Source: Caccousia sp900752115
GTDB lineage: Bacteria; Bacillota; Clostridia; Oscillospirales; Acutalibacteraceae
Length of the DNA stretch: 13,392 nt
Assembly: GCA_902472225.1 (NCBI GenBank)
Contig: CABRNB010000080.1
Span: forward strand, 1 to 13,392
Direction: 5' to 3'
Below are positions 6,493-13,392 of this stretch, piece after piece; within the stretch, counting starts at the first letter, position 1, and each line of letters opens with the position of its first letter. The notes beneath the pieces were generated by a model. It was given only the letters and a program-made list of their open reading frames with translations, was not told the DNA's origin and made no database searches. A program made the position numbers and the translations under genes.

Positions 6493-7258
6493 CTGACGAA
6501 TCGGAGTCGCCCTCTTTCATTTGCTTTTTTTGAGAATGATGCTTGTAGATCAGAGCCCCGGCGGCGCTGATCACGGCGGTCACGAGAAAAACAATAACGG
6601 CAAAATCATAATTTTGTGTCCCCAGAGCATTTCCGCCCACAGTGGAGGAAACAATGGAGGGCACGCGGGCTACGGAGGTCAGGAGAAGAAAGGTACGCAG
6701 CCGGATTGGAGTCAGACCGGCAAAATAGGTCAGAATATCCTTCGGCGTCCCTGGAATCAGAAAAACAAGAAAAATAACAAGGTTGAGCCGTTCCGTATTT
6801 TGCAGGAATTTCAGCGATTGAAGTTTTTCCCGGGAGATAAAAGCCTCCACCATTTTTACGCCCAGTTTTTTCGTGAACAGGAAGATGAGGGTGGAGCCAA
6901 GCGCCATGCCTATGAGGCACAACAAAGAGCCCTCCACCGCGCCGAAAGCATAGCCGGCTCCGATCTCCATTGGCTCACCGGGGATCACGGCGACAACAAC
7001 CTGCAGAATAACCATTCCGATAAAGACAAGCCGTCCGAAAAGGGTTTGGCTGTCCACCCAGGCACGGAATTCTTCCGGGTCGCCGATCATATCGAGGAGG
7101 GGACCGCCTATACAGACGGTTACGACTGCGAAAAAGGCAATCAGAATGAGAAAGGACAGCAGGCTGACAAGCTTTCTGCGCCTGCGGTAGCGACGCTCTT
7201 CCTCCGGGAAAGGGATATCACCGCCAGCAGGCAGAGGGTTCTTTTTCCATTTATTCAT
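6479..7258 (-). CDS. TVP38/TMEM64 (VTT domain) family membrane protein
   Basis: This 259-residue polytopic membrane protein belongs to the VTT/DedA superfamily, whose members include lipid scramblases and undecaprenyl-phosphate translocases. A basic N-terminal segment (EERRYRRRRK, residues 20-29) precedes the first membrane helix at about 31-50. The first re-entrant-loop motif is VIPGEPMEIGAGYAFG (91-106), followed by a GSTLIFLFTKKLG segment, and the second motif is FLIPGTPKDILTYFAG (166-181), all diagnostic of TVP38/YdjZ proteins. The acidic tail ends in GDSDSSVVEH. I chose ATG 7258 because GGGAG lies about 10 bases upstream; an in-frame ATG at 7312 is the alternative. It overlaps the PAP2-like gene by 14 bases, which implies joint expression and possibly a shared lipid-phosphate substrate. 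Specificity cannot be read from the sequence. Confidence 0.9.
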   Translation of the reverse strand: MNKWKKNPLPAGGDIPFPEEERRYRRRRKLVSLLSFLILIAFFAVVTVCIGGPLLDMIGDPEEFRAWVDSQTLFGRLVFIGMVILQVVVAVIPGEPMEIGAGYAFGAVEGSLLCLIGMALGSTLIFLFTKKLGVKMVEAFISREKLQSLKFLQNTERLNLVIFLVFLIPGTPKDILTYFAGLTPIRLRTFLLLTSVARVPSIVSSTVGGNALGTQNYDFAVIVFLVTAVISAAGALIYKHHSQKKQMKEGDSDSSVVEH

Positions 7259-7310
7259 TGTCACATACTCCCAAAGACAGGATTTCCGCAAGCGAAAATC
7301 CAATGCATTC

Positions 7311-7316
7311 ATTATA
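7311..7316 (-). promoter_or_regulatory. Possible -10 box for the VTT/PAP2 operon
   Basis: A perfect TATAAT on the minus strand lies about 50 bases before the chosen start at 7258, but no good -35 box is found at 16-18 bases. If it is active, the in-frame ATG at 7312 lies at or before the start point, which favours the downstream start. Confidence 0.35.
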
Positions 7317-7330
7317 ATATAAAACATTCG

Positions 7331-7359
7331 AAAACGGAAGAGGGATTCTCCCGATTCCG
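7331..7359 (-). terminator. Weak terminator of the two-component operon
   Basis: On the minus strand CGGAATCGGGA and TCCCTCTTCCG pair with two internal mismatches around a GAA loop and are followed by TTTTCG, 35 bases past the kinase stop. Position and T-run suggest a terminator, though the stem is imperfect. Confidence 0.5.
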
Positions 7360-7393
7360 CAAACTTTTCGTCGGCTTTCTGCAGTACGCGTTG

Positions 7394-8620
7394 TTACGGA
7401 TTCGAGGCGGGCAGCGACGCCGCGGCACGAAGAGAAAAGCGGGCCGTCACACGGGCTCCTCCGGCCGGATGGTTCTGAAGGGAAAGCCAGCCGCCGTGAC
7501 GCTCGCAGAGGGTCTGGCAGATGTTCAGCCCCAAACCGAAATGGGCGCTGTTTTCGTGGTTTTTGTCCTTGAAAAACGCTTTGGTGGCCTGACTCAGTTC
7601 TTCCTTGGTAAAGCCGCGCCCGTCGTCCTCCACGGTCAGATACAGAAACCGGGCGTCTGCCCGCAGCGTCAGGCAAACGGTGGTTTTTGCATATCCCAGG
7701 GCGTTGGAAACAAGATTATCCGCCACGCGCAGAACAATTCCCGGATCCACACGGATGGTCCCGCTGTACAGCTCGGGATGCAGCTGCAGCGTAATCTTCT
7801 GTTGTTTCCCGAGCAGGGAAAGCTCTTCAAAGAGCGCGTCCGTCAGCTCCTGGGTGGTAATCCGGCGCGGCAGGGCGGAAATGTCTTCCAGACGCTGCGC
7901 CTCGTTCATTGTGTCCACGTAATTCTCGAGACGGGTAATATGGCTTGACATGGTGGAGAGGGTGGAGAGAAGCTTTTCCTCGCGGACTTTTCCCTGCGGG
8001 ACGTAGGCGGCGAGAAAATCCACATAACCGCGCAGAACGGTCAACGGTGTGCGAAGATCGTGAGCAAACGCGGCGTTAAGGCGCTTCCTCTCCTCGATGG
8101 CACGCCACAGCTCACGGTGATTTTCCTCAAGCTGCGCGCGTGTGCTCTCAAACATGCGGCACAGATCGCCCATCTCGTCGCGGGAGGGATAGGAAAGCGT
8201 GAAGCCGAGATCGTTGTGAGCCATGCGGGCCGCCGCATCGCGAAGCAGGCGGAGCGGAATTTTCAGCTTGAGGTTATAAAACGCGATGACCTCGAAGAAG
8301 ATGGCCAGAAGCGCCAGAAAATATGTGGCGAAAATGCGGATAAAATCAGCCATCTGCAGCCGGCGATACAAATCCTCCGGCAGCTGGGCCAAAACAATGT
8401 CGTGCGCATCCACATAAGCGTAGACAGAGTAAATGAACTCCTCCGTAAACTGCAGCACAATGGCGAGACTTGCGATATAAAACAGCACCGTCAGTACGGT
8501 TAACGCGAAAAGACAAACGCGGATTGGGGAGTTCCGCAGCCAGCCCAGCAGCTGCTTCGGAGCGCACAGGAGAGCATCGCGAAGCCGCTTTGCCGCGCCC
8601 TGGAGGTTCAGTTTACCCAT
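7394..8620 (-). CDS. Two-component sensor histidine kinase
   Basis: This is a 408-residue membrane kinase. Membrane helices at about 34-58 and 93-115 flank an extracytoplasmic loop of only about 35 residues. A HAMP-like linker follows at about 116-170. The DHp domain has the phospho-accepting His187 in FAHDLRTPLTVLRGY. The ATPase domain shows the N box DNLVSNA (301-307), G1 EDDGRGF (331-337) and G2 FGLGLNI (361-367). The start is the ATG at 8620, which overlaps the end of the response-regulator gene by 13 bases; a GGGGTG stretch lies upstream, so the pair is translationally coupled. It should phosphorylate that regulator in response to an envelope signal. The short loop points to sensing in or near the membrane rather than by a large extracellular domain. 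The signal is unknown. Confidence 0.94.
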   Translation of the reverse strand: MGKLNLQGAAKRLRDALLCAPKQLLGWLRNSPIRVCLFALTVLTVLFYIASLAIVLQFTEEFIYSVYAYVDAHDIVLAQLPEDLYRRLQMADFIRIFATYFLALLAIFFEVIAFYNLKLKIPLRLLRDAAARMAHNDLGFTLSYPSRDEMGDLCRMFESTRAQLEENHRELWRAIEERKRLNAAFAHDLRTPLTVLRGYVDFLAAYVPQGKVREEKLLSTLSTMSSHITRLENYVDTMNEAQRLEDISALPRRITTQELTDALFEELSLLGKQQKITLQLHPELYSGTIRVDPGIVLRVADNLVSNALGYAKTTVCLTLRADARFLYLTVEDDGRGFTKEELSQATKAFFKDKNHENSAHFGLGLNICQTLCERHGGWLSLQNHPAGGARVTARFSLRAAASLPASNP

Positions 8621-9282
8621 TTGTATCCGACACCCCACACCGTTTCAATATGATTCTGGCATCCCGCCGCGGCAAGCTTTGCGCGGATCCGGCGAACATG
8701 CTCGGCGACAACGCTGCTGTCTCCCTGACCGTCAAACCCCCATACGCGCTCATAAATGCGCTCCTTGTCAAAGACCTGTCCGGCGTTGACGGACAGGAAT
8801 TCCACGATTTCAAATTCCTTGCGGGCCAGCGGGATCGATTCACCGCGGCAGGTAACACACCGCTGCGCATAATCAATGGCCAGCTCCCCGGAAAACTTTG
8901 CGCTTGTCCTCTGGCGGGAGCGCTCTTCCCGGCGAAGATGGGCGGCCACCCTTGCGCCGAGTACGTCCAGGCTGAATGGTTTGACAATATAATCGTCTCC
9001 TCCCGACCGGAAGCCGAGGATGCGGTCCGCGTCCTCCACTCTTGCAGTCAGGAAGAGGATCGGGCAGCTTACATGGCTGCGGATTCGCGTGCAGATGGAA
9101 AACCCGTCGATGTCCGGCAGGTTGACGTCGAGCAGAATAATATCCGGATTGCGTTCCGCCTGACGCAGTGTTTCGGCTCCGTTGTGTGCCGTGAGCACAT
9201 CGTAACCATTTATTTCAAAATAGTCCTGCAGCAGCCGGACGATATCATTTTCATCGTCCGCAATTAAGATGGTTTCAGACAC
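8608..9282 (-). CDS. OmpR/PhoB-family response regulator
   Basis: This 224-residue DNA-binding regulator has the N-terminal receiver with the acidic pair D9/D10, phospho-acceptor D52 in ILLDVNLP, T79 in FLTA and K101 in VKPF, all the residues needed for phosphorylation. A winged-helix output domain occupies about 130-224, with the family blocks LARKEFEIVEFL, VWGFDG and the C-terminal HIETVWGVGYKW. The start is GTG at 9282; on the minus strand GGGGTGAT, close to the perfect anti-16S match, lies 3 bases before it, leaving 5 bases between GGGGTG and GTG. The gene is first in a two-gene operon with the kinase and is divergent from the MATE pump gene, whose promoter lies in the shared intergenic region, so the pump is a natural candidate target along with autoregulation. 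Confidence 0.96.
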   Translation of the reverse strand: MSETILIADDENDIVRLLQDYFEINGYDVLTAHNGAETLRQAERNPDIILLDVNLPDIDGFSICTRIRSHVSCPILFLTARVEDADRILGFRSGGDDYIVKPFSLDVLGARVAAHLRREERSRQRTSAKFSGELAIDYAQRCVTCRGESIPLARKEFEIVEFLSVNAGQVFDKERIYERVWGFDGQGDSSVVAEHVRRIRAKLAAAGCQNHIETVWGVGYKWVN

Positions 9283-9404
9283 AGTATCACCCCATTTTTT
9301 TAAGAATATCAGACATCCTTCAAGGTTTCATCAACAGAAAGAAAATTTTTGATCTTTTTTCAGAAAGATCCGTAATATTTTCCATTTAATTCTTTAATAG
9401 AATA
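9283..9404. other. AT-rich divergent intergenic region with an inverted repeat
   Basis: This stretch between the response-regulator start and the MATE promoter is far more AT-rich than its surroundings. It contains the inverted repeat GATCTTT-N6-AAAGATC (9351-9370) and several TTTAAT/TTAATA-like words at 9385-9408. A weak minus-strand promoter (TTGATG, 17 bases, TGATAT) could drive the two-component operon. The layout fits a regulator-binding region, but no operator is proven. Confidence 0.4.
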
Positions 9405-9433
9405 TTAACATCCTTTTTTTCCTGTAATATGAT
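9405..9433 (+). promoter_or_regulatory. Predicted sigma-A promoter of the MATE pump gene
   Basis: TTAACA (9405-9410) and TATGAT (9428-9433) are separated by exactly 17 bases, each with one mismatch to consensus. Transcription would start near 9440, leaving a GC-rich leader of about 110 bases. That leader contains a small hairpin, CGGAA (9475-9479) with TTCCG (9486-9490). Confidence 0.7.
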
Positions 9434-9536
9434 ACAGATTACCGCCTTTCGACAGAGGGTGCGCGCGACGCGGCCGGAAGCGCTTTTCCGCTCCGGGCAG
9501 CGCAGCTTGTCGGATGGAATTGTTTGAGGAACGAAT

Positions 9537-9541
9537 GGAGG
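9537..9541 (+). promoter_or_regulatory. Shine-Dalgarno site of the MATE pump gene
   Basis: GGAGG lies 8 bases before the GTG at 9550. It favours that GTG over the upstream in-frame ATG at 9514, which has no ribosome site. Confidence 0.8.
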
Positions 9542-9549
9542 TTGCTAAA

Positions 9550-10944
9550 GTGAATGACACACAAAAACAGATGGTAAAAGAAAACAAGATGGGGACGCGC
9601 CCCATGCTGCCGCTGATCATTTCAATGGCTCTGCCCACCATGTTTTCCATGCTCGTGCAGGCTTTGTATAATGTCGTCGACAGCTATTTCGTGGCGCAGG
9701 TGAGTGAGGACTCCCTGACCGCTGTTTCTCTGGTTTTCCCAATCCAGACGCTGCTGATTGCTTTCGGCGTCGGGACGGGCGTCGGTATTAACTCTCTGGT
9801 GGCGCGCCGCCTCGGAGAGAAGCGTCAGGAGGAAGCAGATAACGCTGCCACACACGGCCTTGTGCTTGGCGTGTTCAACTGGGTGATTTTTGCCCTGATT
9901 GGTGTATTCGGCTCGCGTCCCTTTATCCAGGCTTTTACTTCGGAGGCGGAGCTTGCGCAGCTGGGCATTGATTACATGAGTATTGTCTGTATCTTTTCTT
10001 TCGGCGTATTTATTGAAATCAATATTGAAAAGACGCTCCAGGCAACGGGCAACATGATTTTCCCGATGGTATTCCAGCTCGTCGGCGCGGTGACGAACAT
10101 CATCCTCGACCCGATCTTTATTTTCGGTTATCTGGGCGTTCCGGCCATGGGCGTTGCGGGCGCTGCGATTGCGACAGTCATTGGCCAGATTTTGAGCATG
10201 GTGGTTGCGATTGTGGTTCTCTTCACCAGAGAGCATGAGGTGAAGGTGCAGCTGCGCGGATTCCGCTTCCATATGCAGACGGTGAAAAACATTTACGTTG
10301 TCGGCGCACCGTCGATTGTTATGCAGGCGATCGGTTCGGTGATGACTATGGGCATGAATGCGATTCTGGTTGCGTTCGGCAACACGGCGGTTGCTTTCTT
10401 CGGCGTTTATTTCAAGCTGCAGTCCTTTGTCTTTATGCCGGTCTTTGGACTGACGCAGGGTGTCATGCCGATTCTTGGCTACAATTACGGCGCGCAGAAC
10501 AAGCGCCGGCTGCTCTCCGCACTGCGGATTTGCTGCATCATTGCTGTTGTCATCATGGCAATTGGCTTGGTGATTTTCCAGCTTTTCCCTGGTCAGCTGC
10601 TCTCCGTTTTCAATGCTTCGGAAAATATGCTTGCTATCGGTATGCCGGCCCTTGCAACGATCAGCCTGTGCTTCATTCCGGCAGCTCTCGGTATTTCGTT
10701 TTCGACGCTTTTCCAGGCGGTTGGCAGCGGCATTTCGAGCCTTCTGGTTTCCTTGCTGCGTCAGCTGATCCTGCTTTTGCCCTGTGCGTTCCTGCTGTCC
10801 AAAATCAGTTTGGATGCCGTTTGGTATGCGTTCCCCTTCGCGGAGGTTTTCTCCTTTGTGGCCAGCCTTTTGATTGCGTGGCGCATTTACAGACGTCACA
10901 TCAAAGATATGCCGGATCCGAAGCCTGCAGCGGAAAACGCCTGA
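9550..10944 (+). CDS. MATE family multidrug efflux transporter (MepA-like)
   Basis: This 464-residue membrane antiporter has about 12 helices, the normal MATE size. It is expected to export cationic drugs or metabolites in exchange for Na+ or H+. The start of the first helix reads LPLIISMALPTMFSMLVQALYNVVDSYFVA, shown here only as its family-typical order P-x-x-F-x-x-L-V-Q-ALYN-x-V-D. The second conserved set includes TNIILDPIFIFG, then GVAGAAIATVIGQ, and the second half repeats the pattern with GLTQGVMPILGYNYGA. These features match the MepA-type Firmicutes MATE group. The start is GTG at 9550 (MNDTQKQM) behind GGAGG. It is transcribed away from the response regulator and ends at a bidirectional hairpin. 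Substrate is not predictable; regulation by the adjacent two-component system is inferred from divergent placement only. Confidence 0.95.
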   Translation: MNDTQKQMVKENKMGTRPMLPLIISMALPTMFSMLVQALYNVVDSYFVAQVSEDSLTAVSLVFPIQTLLIAFGVGTGVGINSLVARRLGEKRQEEADNAATHGLVLGVFNWVIFALIGVFGSRPFIQAFTSEAELAQLGIDYMSIVCIFSFGVFIEINIEKTLQATGNMIFPMVFQLVGAVTNIILDPIFIFGYLGVPAMGVAGAAIATVIGQILSMVVAIVVLFTREHEVKVQLRGFRFHMQTVKNIYVVGAPSIVMQAIGSVMTMGMNAILVAFGNTAVAFFGVYFKLQSFVFMPVFGLTQGVMPILGYNYGAQNKRRLLSALRICCIIAVVIMAIGLVIFQLFPGQLLSVFNASENMLAIGMPALATISLCFIPAALGISFSTLFQAVGSGISSLLVSLLRQLILLLPCAFLLSKISLDAVWYAFPFAEVFSFVASLLIAWRIYRRHIKDMPDPKPAAENA

Positions 10945-11080
10945 CACCGTCCTCCGAAAGAGGTTCCTCTAAAGCGCAAAATTGTTTTACCGCTGCCCTT
11001 CCGTCCGCGGATGAGGCGCGGGCAGAAACACGTTCATTCGTGAATCGCCGGCTTTGTCCATGTTCCGGCAGAGCAGATGC

Positions 11081-11120
11081 AAAACGGCCCTCCCGCATGG
11101 AACTGCGGGAGGGCCGTTTT
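11081..11120. terminator. Bidirectional terminator between the MATE gene and asnB
   Basis: AAAACGGCCCTCCCGCA (11081-11097) and TGCGGGAGGGCCGTTTT (11104-11120) form a perfect 17-bp stem with a 6-base loop. T-runs on both strands let it serve the convergent MATE and asnB genes. The stretch 10945-11080 holds nothing I can recognise. Confidence 0.93.
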
Positions 11121-11135
11121 TATGCGTTTTTCTTC

Positions 11136-12980
11136 TCAGCGCCGGACAAAGAACTCGTCGTACCAGAGAAGGAAGGAGTAGATGCTCCAGATGGGCTGCA
11201 TGTGGTTTTCCCCGCCCTTATGCCCGTCGAGAAGCTTCAAAATGGCTTCCTGGTTGAAGTAGCGGGCGGCGACGTCGCCTTGGAAGGCTTTTCTCACCTT
11301 CTGATAGTACTTGTCCTGGCGCAGCCAGTCATTGAGCGGGACCGGGAAGCCAAGCTTCTTTTTGTTCGCCGTACGCTCCGGAATTTGCTTAATTGCGGCG
11401 CCGCGCAGGGCCACCTTCGTCACGTCGCCGTGCACACGGTAGCGGGAGGGAATCTGCGTGGCGAGCGCAAGCATTTTCTTGTCGAGGAAGGGCACGCGCA
11501 GCTCGAGCGAATTCGCCATGCTCATGCGGTCGGCTTTTTGCAGAATGTCATACAGCATCCAGATGTGAATGTCGACGTACTGCAGCTGCGTCGGTTCGTC
11601 CAAATCCTTTACCTTGTCAAAGTAAGGCTTGACGTAGTCGACGGGATCCTTGGGATGATAGTCCTTTTTGAGATAGCGGTTCACGTTGTCCCGTGTGAAG
11701 ACGTAGTTGCTGCGCATGTAGCGCTGATACGGCTCCATCGCGCCGCGGACGAGAAAGTTTTTCCCTTTGAAGGCGGGCAGCTTTGAGGCTGCCGCACCGG
11801 CGGCGCGGCGCAGCGGACGCGGCACGCGATGGGTGTAATGGTCGAAGTGCATGCCCGCGAGATACATCGGGTAGCCGCCGAAGAGCTCGTCTGCGCCCTC
11901 GCCGGAAAGCACAACCTTGACATACTTTGCCGCGTTTTGGGCGAGGAAGTAGAGCGGGATCTCGGACGGGTTCGGCATCGGCTCGTCAAGGTAATACTGG
12001 ATGATCGAGGCCGCTCCGAAGAAGTCGTCGGCGCTCACCTTGTTGCTGATATTCGGCACGCCGACTGCACGGCTGAAATCCTGTGCATACGGCAGCTCGC
12101 TGTATTTTTCTTCTTGGTAACCGACGGAGAAGGTCTTAATCCCGTCCGCCGTCTTACTGACTTCCTTGACCACGTAGCTCGAGTCCACGCCGGAGGAGAG
12201 GAAGCAGCCAACCTCGACGTCCGCGATCTTGTGCGCGAGCACGCTTTCGGAGAAGGCATCCGTGATGCGCTGTTCCCACTCTTCGAGCGTCGGCTTTTCG
12301 TCGATATGGTAGGCGATCTCATTGTACTGGCGGATGGAGAGCTTTCCGTTCTGATACGTGAAGCAGTGTCCGCCGAGGAGCTTATACACATGGCGGAACA
12401 TGGTCTCCTCGTTCGGAATGTATTCGTAGCAGAGGTATTCCGGCAGCCGCTCCTCGTTGAATTCCTTGACAAAACGGGGGTGTGGGAGGAAGCTCTTGAT
12501 CTCGGAGGCGTAGAAGAAATCGCCGTTATGCCGGTAGTAGTAGAAGGGCTTGATGCCGAAGATGTCACGTGCGCCGAAGAGCTTTTTTTCCGTGCTGTCC
12601 CAAATGACGAAGGCAAACATACCGCGCAGGCGCTGCAGAACGTCCTCGCCCCACTCCTCGTAGCCGTGGAGCAGAACTTCGCTGTCCGTGGAGGTTTTAA
12701 AAACGTGACCGGCTTCCAGCAGCTCACGGCGCAGCTCCTGGAAGTTGTAGATCTCGCCGTTGAAGGTGAGCACCTTCGTGCCGTCCTCGTTCAGAATCGG
12801 CTGGCTGCCGCCTTCAAGGTCAATGATGCTCAGACGGCGGAAGCCCATCGCAATGTCCGCATCCACATAATAGTCGTCCTGATCGGGGCCGCGGTGGCGG
12901 ATACGGTTCGCCATGTCCCGAATCACGGCCTCGCGGTTACCGTCCCAGCCGTTCGTGAAAAAGCCTGCAAATCCACACAA
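11136..12980 (-). CDS. asnB: Asparagine synthase (glutamine-hydrolysing)
   Basis: This two-domain cytoplasmic enzyme makes asparagine from aspartate, ATP and glutamine. Cys2 after the initiator Met is the glutaminase nucleophile (MCGFAGFF). The class II amidotransferase domain continues with RHRGPD (29-34), FRRLSIID (47-54), NGEIYN (74-79) and D99. The synthetase domain has the ATP-pyrophosphatase loop FLSSGVDSS (260-268), the FSVGY segment (285-289) and SGEGADELFGGYP (359-371). At 614 residues it is the size of the longer Bacillus-type enzymes rather than the 554-residue E. coli AsnB. The start is TTG at 12980, set by the need for Cys at position 2 and by a purine-rich AGGAAGGAAGG 7 bases upstream. 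It follows a racemase-family gene by 45 bases. Some relatives amidate peptidoglycan precursors instead of free aspartate, which sequence alone does not decide. Confidence 0.96.
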   Translation of the reverse strand: MCGFAGFFTNGWDGNREAVIRDMANRIRHRGPDQDDYYVDADIAMGFRRLSIIDLEGGSQPILNEDGTKVLTFNGEIYNFQELRRELLEAGHVFKTSTDSEVLLHGYEEWGEDVLQRLRGMFAFVIWDSTEKKLFGARDIFGIKPFYYYRHNGDFFYASEIKSFLPHPRFVKEFNEERLPEYLCYEYIPNEETMFRHVYKLLGGHCFTYQNGKLSIRQYNEIAYHIDEKPTLEEWEQRITDAFSESVLAHKIADVEVGCFLSSGVDSSYVVKEVSKTADGIKTFSVGYQEEKYSELPYAQDFSRAVGVPNISNKVSADDFFGAASIIQYYLDEPMPNPSEIPLYFLAQNAAKYVKVVLSGEGADELFGGYPMYLAGMHFDHYTHRVPRPLRRAAGAAASKLPAFKGKNFLVRGAMEPYQRYMRSNYVFTRDNVNRYLKKDYHPKDPVDYVKPYFDKVKDLDEPTQLQYVDIHIWMLYDILQKADRMSMANSLELRVPFLDKKMLALATQIPSRYRVHGDVTKVALRGAAIKQIPERTANKKKLGFPVPLNDWLRQDKYYQKVRKAFQGDVAARYFNQEAILKLLDGHKGGENHMQPIWSIYSFLLWYDEFFVRR

Positions 12981-12987
12981 ATGATAT

Positions 12988-12998
12988 CCTTCCTTCCT
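12988..12998 (-). promoter_or_regulatory. Ribosome binding site supporting a TTG start for asnB
   Basis: On the minus strand AGGAAGGAAGG ends 7 bases before the TTG at 12980, which is followed directly by the TGT codon of the catalytic Cys. No ATG is available at this position. Confidence 0.8.
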
Positions 12999-13025
12999 GT
13001 ATCGAAAAGCCGTTTCTCGCGGCGC

Positions 13026-13392
13026 TTATCGTGTAATGAGGCAGTCATAGGAGGGGCGCAGCGGTTTCCCGCAGGCCAGTACGGCGGCGCGGGAAAGAAC
13101 CTCGAGCGCGTCAAGGCAGCCGGAGCCGAGCGGCTGATCGCGGTTCGCAAGGGAAAGCTCCGTGCAGCCGAGGATGAGGCATTCAGCCCCGTTTTTCCGC
13201 AGATACGAGGCGGCTTCGCCGAAAACGTCCTGTTCCACGGGACGGCCCGCTTTCACGTTGTCGTAAATGACGCGCATGACCATTGCCTGATGCGCTTCGT
13301 CGGGCAGGATGCAGGCGATCCCTTCGCGCGCCAGAGCATCCTGGAACAATCCGGTGCACGCCGTGCCGGTTGTCGCCATTACACCCGCCGAG
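13026..13392 (-). CDS. Aspartate/glutamate racemase family protein (3' part, runs off window)
   Basis: This is the C-terminal part (about 122 codons) of a cofactor-independent amino-acid racemase of the aspartate/glutamate racemase superfamily, which interconverts L- and D-amino acids using two cysteines. Visible are AGVMATTGTACTGLFQ at the window edge, equivalent to the family's G-x-L-ATxGT-x-x-x-G-x-Y segment, the basic VIYDNVKAG stretch, and LILGCTELSL with the second catalytic Cys near the C terminus. The N-terminal lobe with the first catalytic Cys and the true start lie outside the window; the internal ATG at 13379 is not the start. It is 45 bases upstream of asnB on the same strand with no terminator between, so co-transcription is likely. 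Aspartate is the probable substrate given the neighbour, but glutamate or broader amino-acid racemases share these motifs. Confidence 0.85.
   Translation of the reverse strand, partial: SAGVMATTGTACTGLFQDALAREGIACILPDEAHQAMVMRVIYDNVKAGRPVEQDVFGEAASYLRKNGAECLILGCTELSLANRDQPLGSGCLDALEVLSRAAVLACGKPLRPSYDCLITR

Noticed and set aside
6521..7948. A plus-strand open frame of 475 codons opposite the VTT protein and kinase genes
   Set aside because: It crosses two well-supported minus-strand genes and the gap between them, and the translation has no recognisable motif.
9622..10947. A minus-strand open frame of 441 codons opposite the MATE gene
   Set aside because: Its His/Asn/Arg/Gln-rich translation is the complement of hydrophobic membrane codons; it has no domain or ribosome site.
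10530..11786. A plus-strand frame of 418 codons running from the MATE 3' half across the terminator into antisense asnB
   Set aside because: It passes through a bidirectional terminator and overlaps two confident genes in other frames.
1..13392. Search for CRISPR arrays, insertion sequences, tRNA or rRNA genes, and phage or defence genes
   Set aside because: No spaced direct repeats, transposase motifs, terminal inverted repeats, or tRNA-like cloverleafs were seen on either strand by eye.

Overview
The window looks like an ordinary chromosomal stretch of a moderately GC-rich, low-AT Firmicute. Clostridia of the Oscillospirales/Ruminococcaceae type fit best: ECF-type vitamin uptake, type III pantothenate kinase, consensus sigma-A promoters with 17-bp spacers, strong AGGAGG-type ribosome binding sites, a CIRCE operator, and protein families (Cytidylate_kin2, divergent PAP2, TVP38, MepA-like MATE) that usually occur together in gut clostridia. 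The taxonomy is inferred from gene content and style, not from a marker gene.

Layout. Positions 1-1573 (minus strand) hold a two-gene pantothenate salvage unit: an ECF transporter S component and then coaX, with a promoter upstream and a large palindrome (probable terminator) at the window edge. Positions 1600-1760 carry no gene but contain interleaved inverted repeats. Positions 1765-2778 are the oddest part. The C-terminal two thirds or so of an uncharacterised secreted-protein family (minus) meets the C-terminal two thirds of a DegV-family fatty-acid-binding protein (plus) head to head, and both 5' parts are missing. This is a rearrangement breakpoint or an assembly chimera. Positions 2824-5181 hold htpG (Hsp90), with a textbook promoter, a CIRCE-like HrcA operator at the start point and a strong bidirectional terminator.

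Positions 5228-5959 (minus) hold a monocistronic cytidylate-kinase-like protein behind a near-perfect promoter. Positions 6055-7258 (minus) hold a VTT-domain (TVP38/TMEM64) membrane protein whose 3' end overlaps a divergent PAP2-family phosphatase-like protein. Positions 7394-9282 (minus) hold an overlapping two-component pair, an OmpR-type regulator followed by a histidine kinase with a short outer loop. It is divergent from a plus-strand MATE efflux pump (9550-10944) across an AT-rich intergenic region. Positions 11136-12980 (minus) hold asnB (asparagine synthetase), preceded by the 3' part of an aspartate/glutamate racemase-family gene that runs off the window end.

The themes are CoA precursor uptake, heat-shock folding, envelope lipid handling, a sensing/efflux module, and aspartate/asparagine metabolism. 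I see no mobile element, CRISPR array, tRNA or rRNA. I do not see a convincing new multi-gene system. The best leads are the head-to-head gene junction, the unusual double half-site at htpG, the coupled VTT/PAP2 pair, and the racemase/AsnB neighbourhood.
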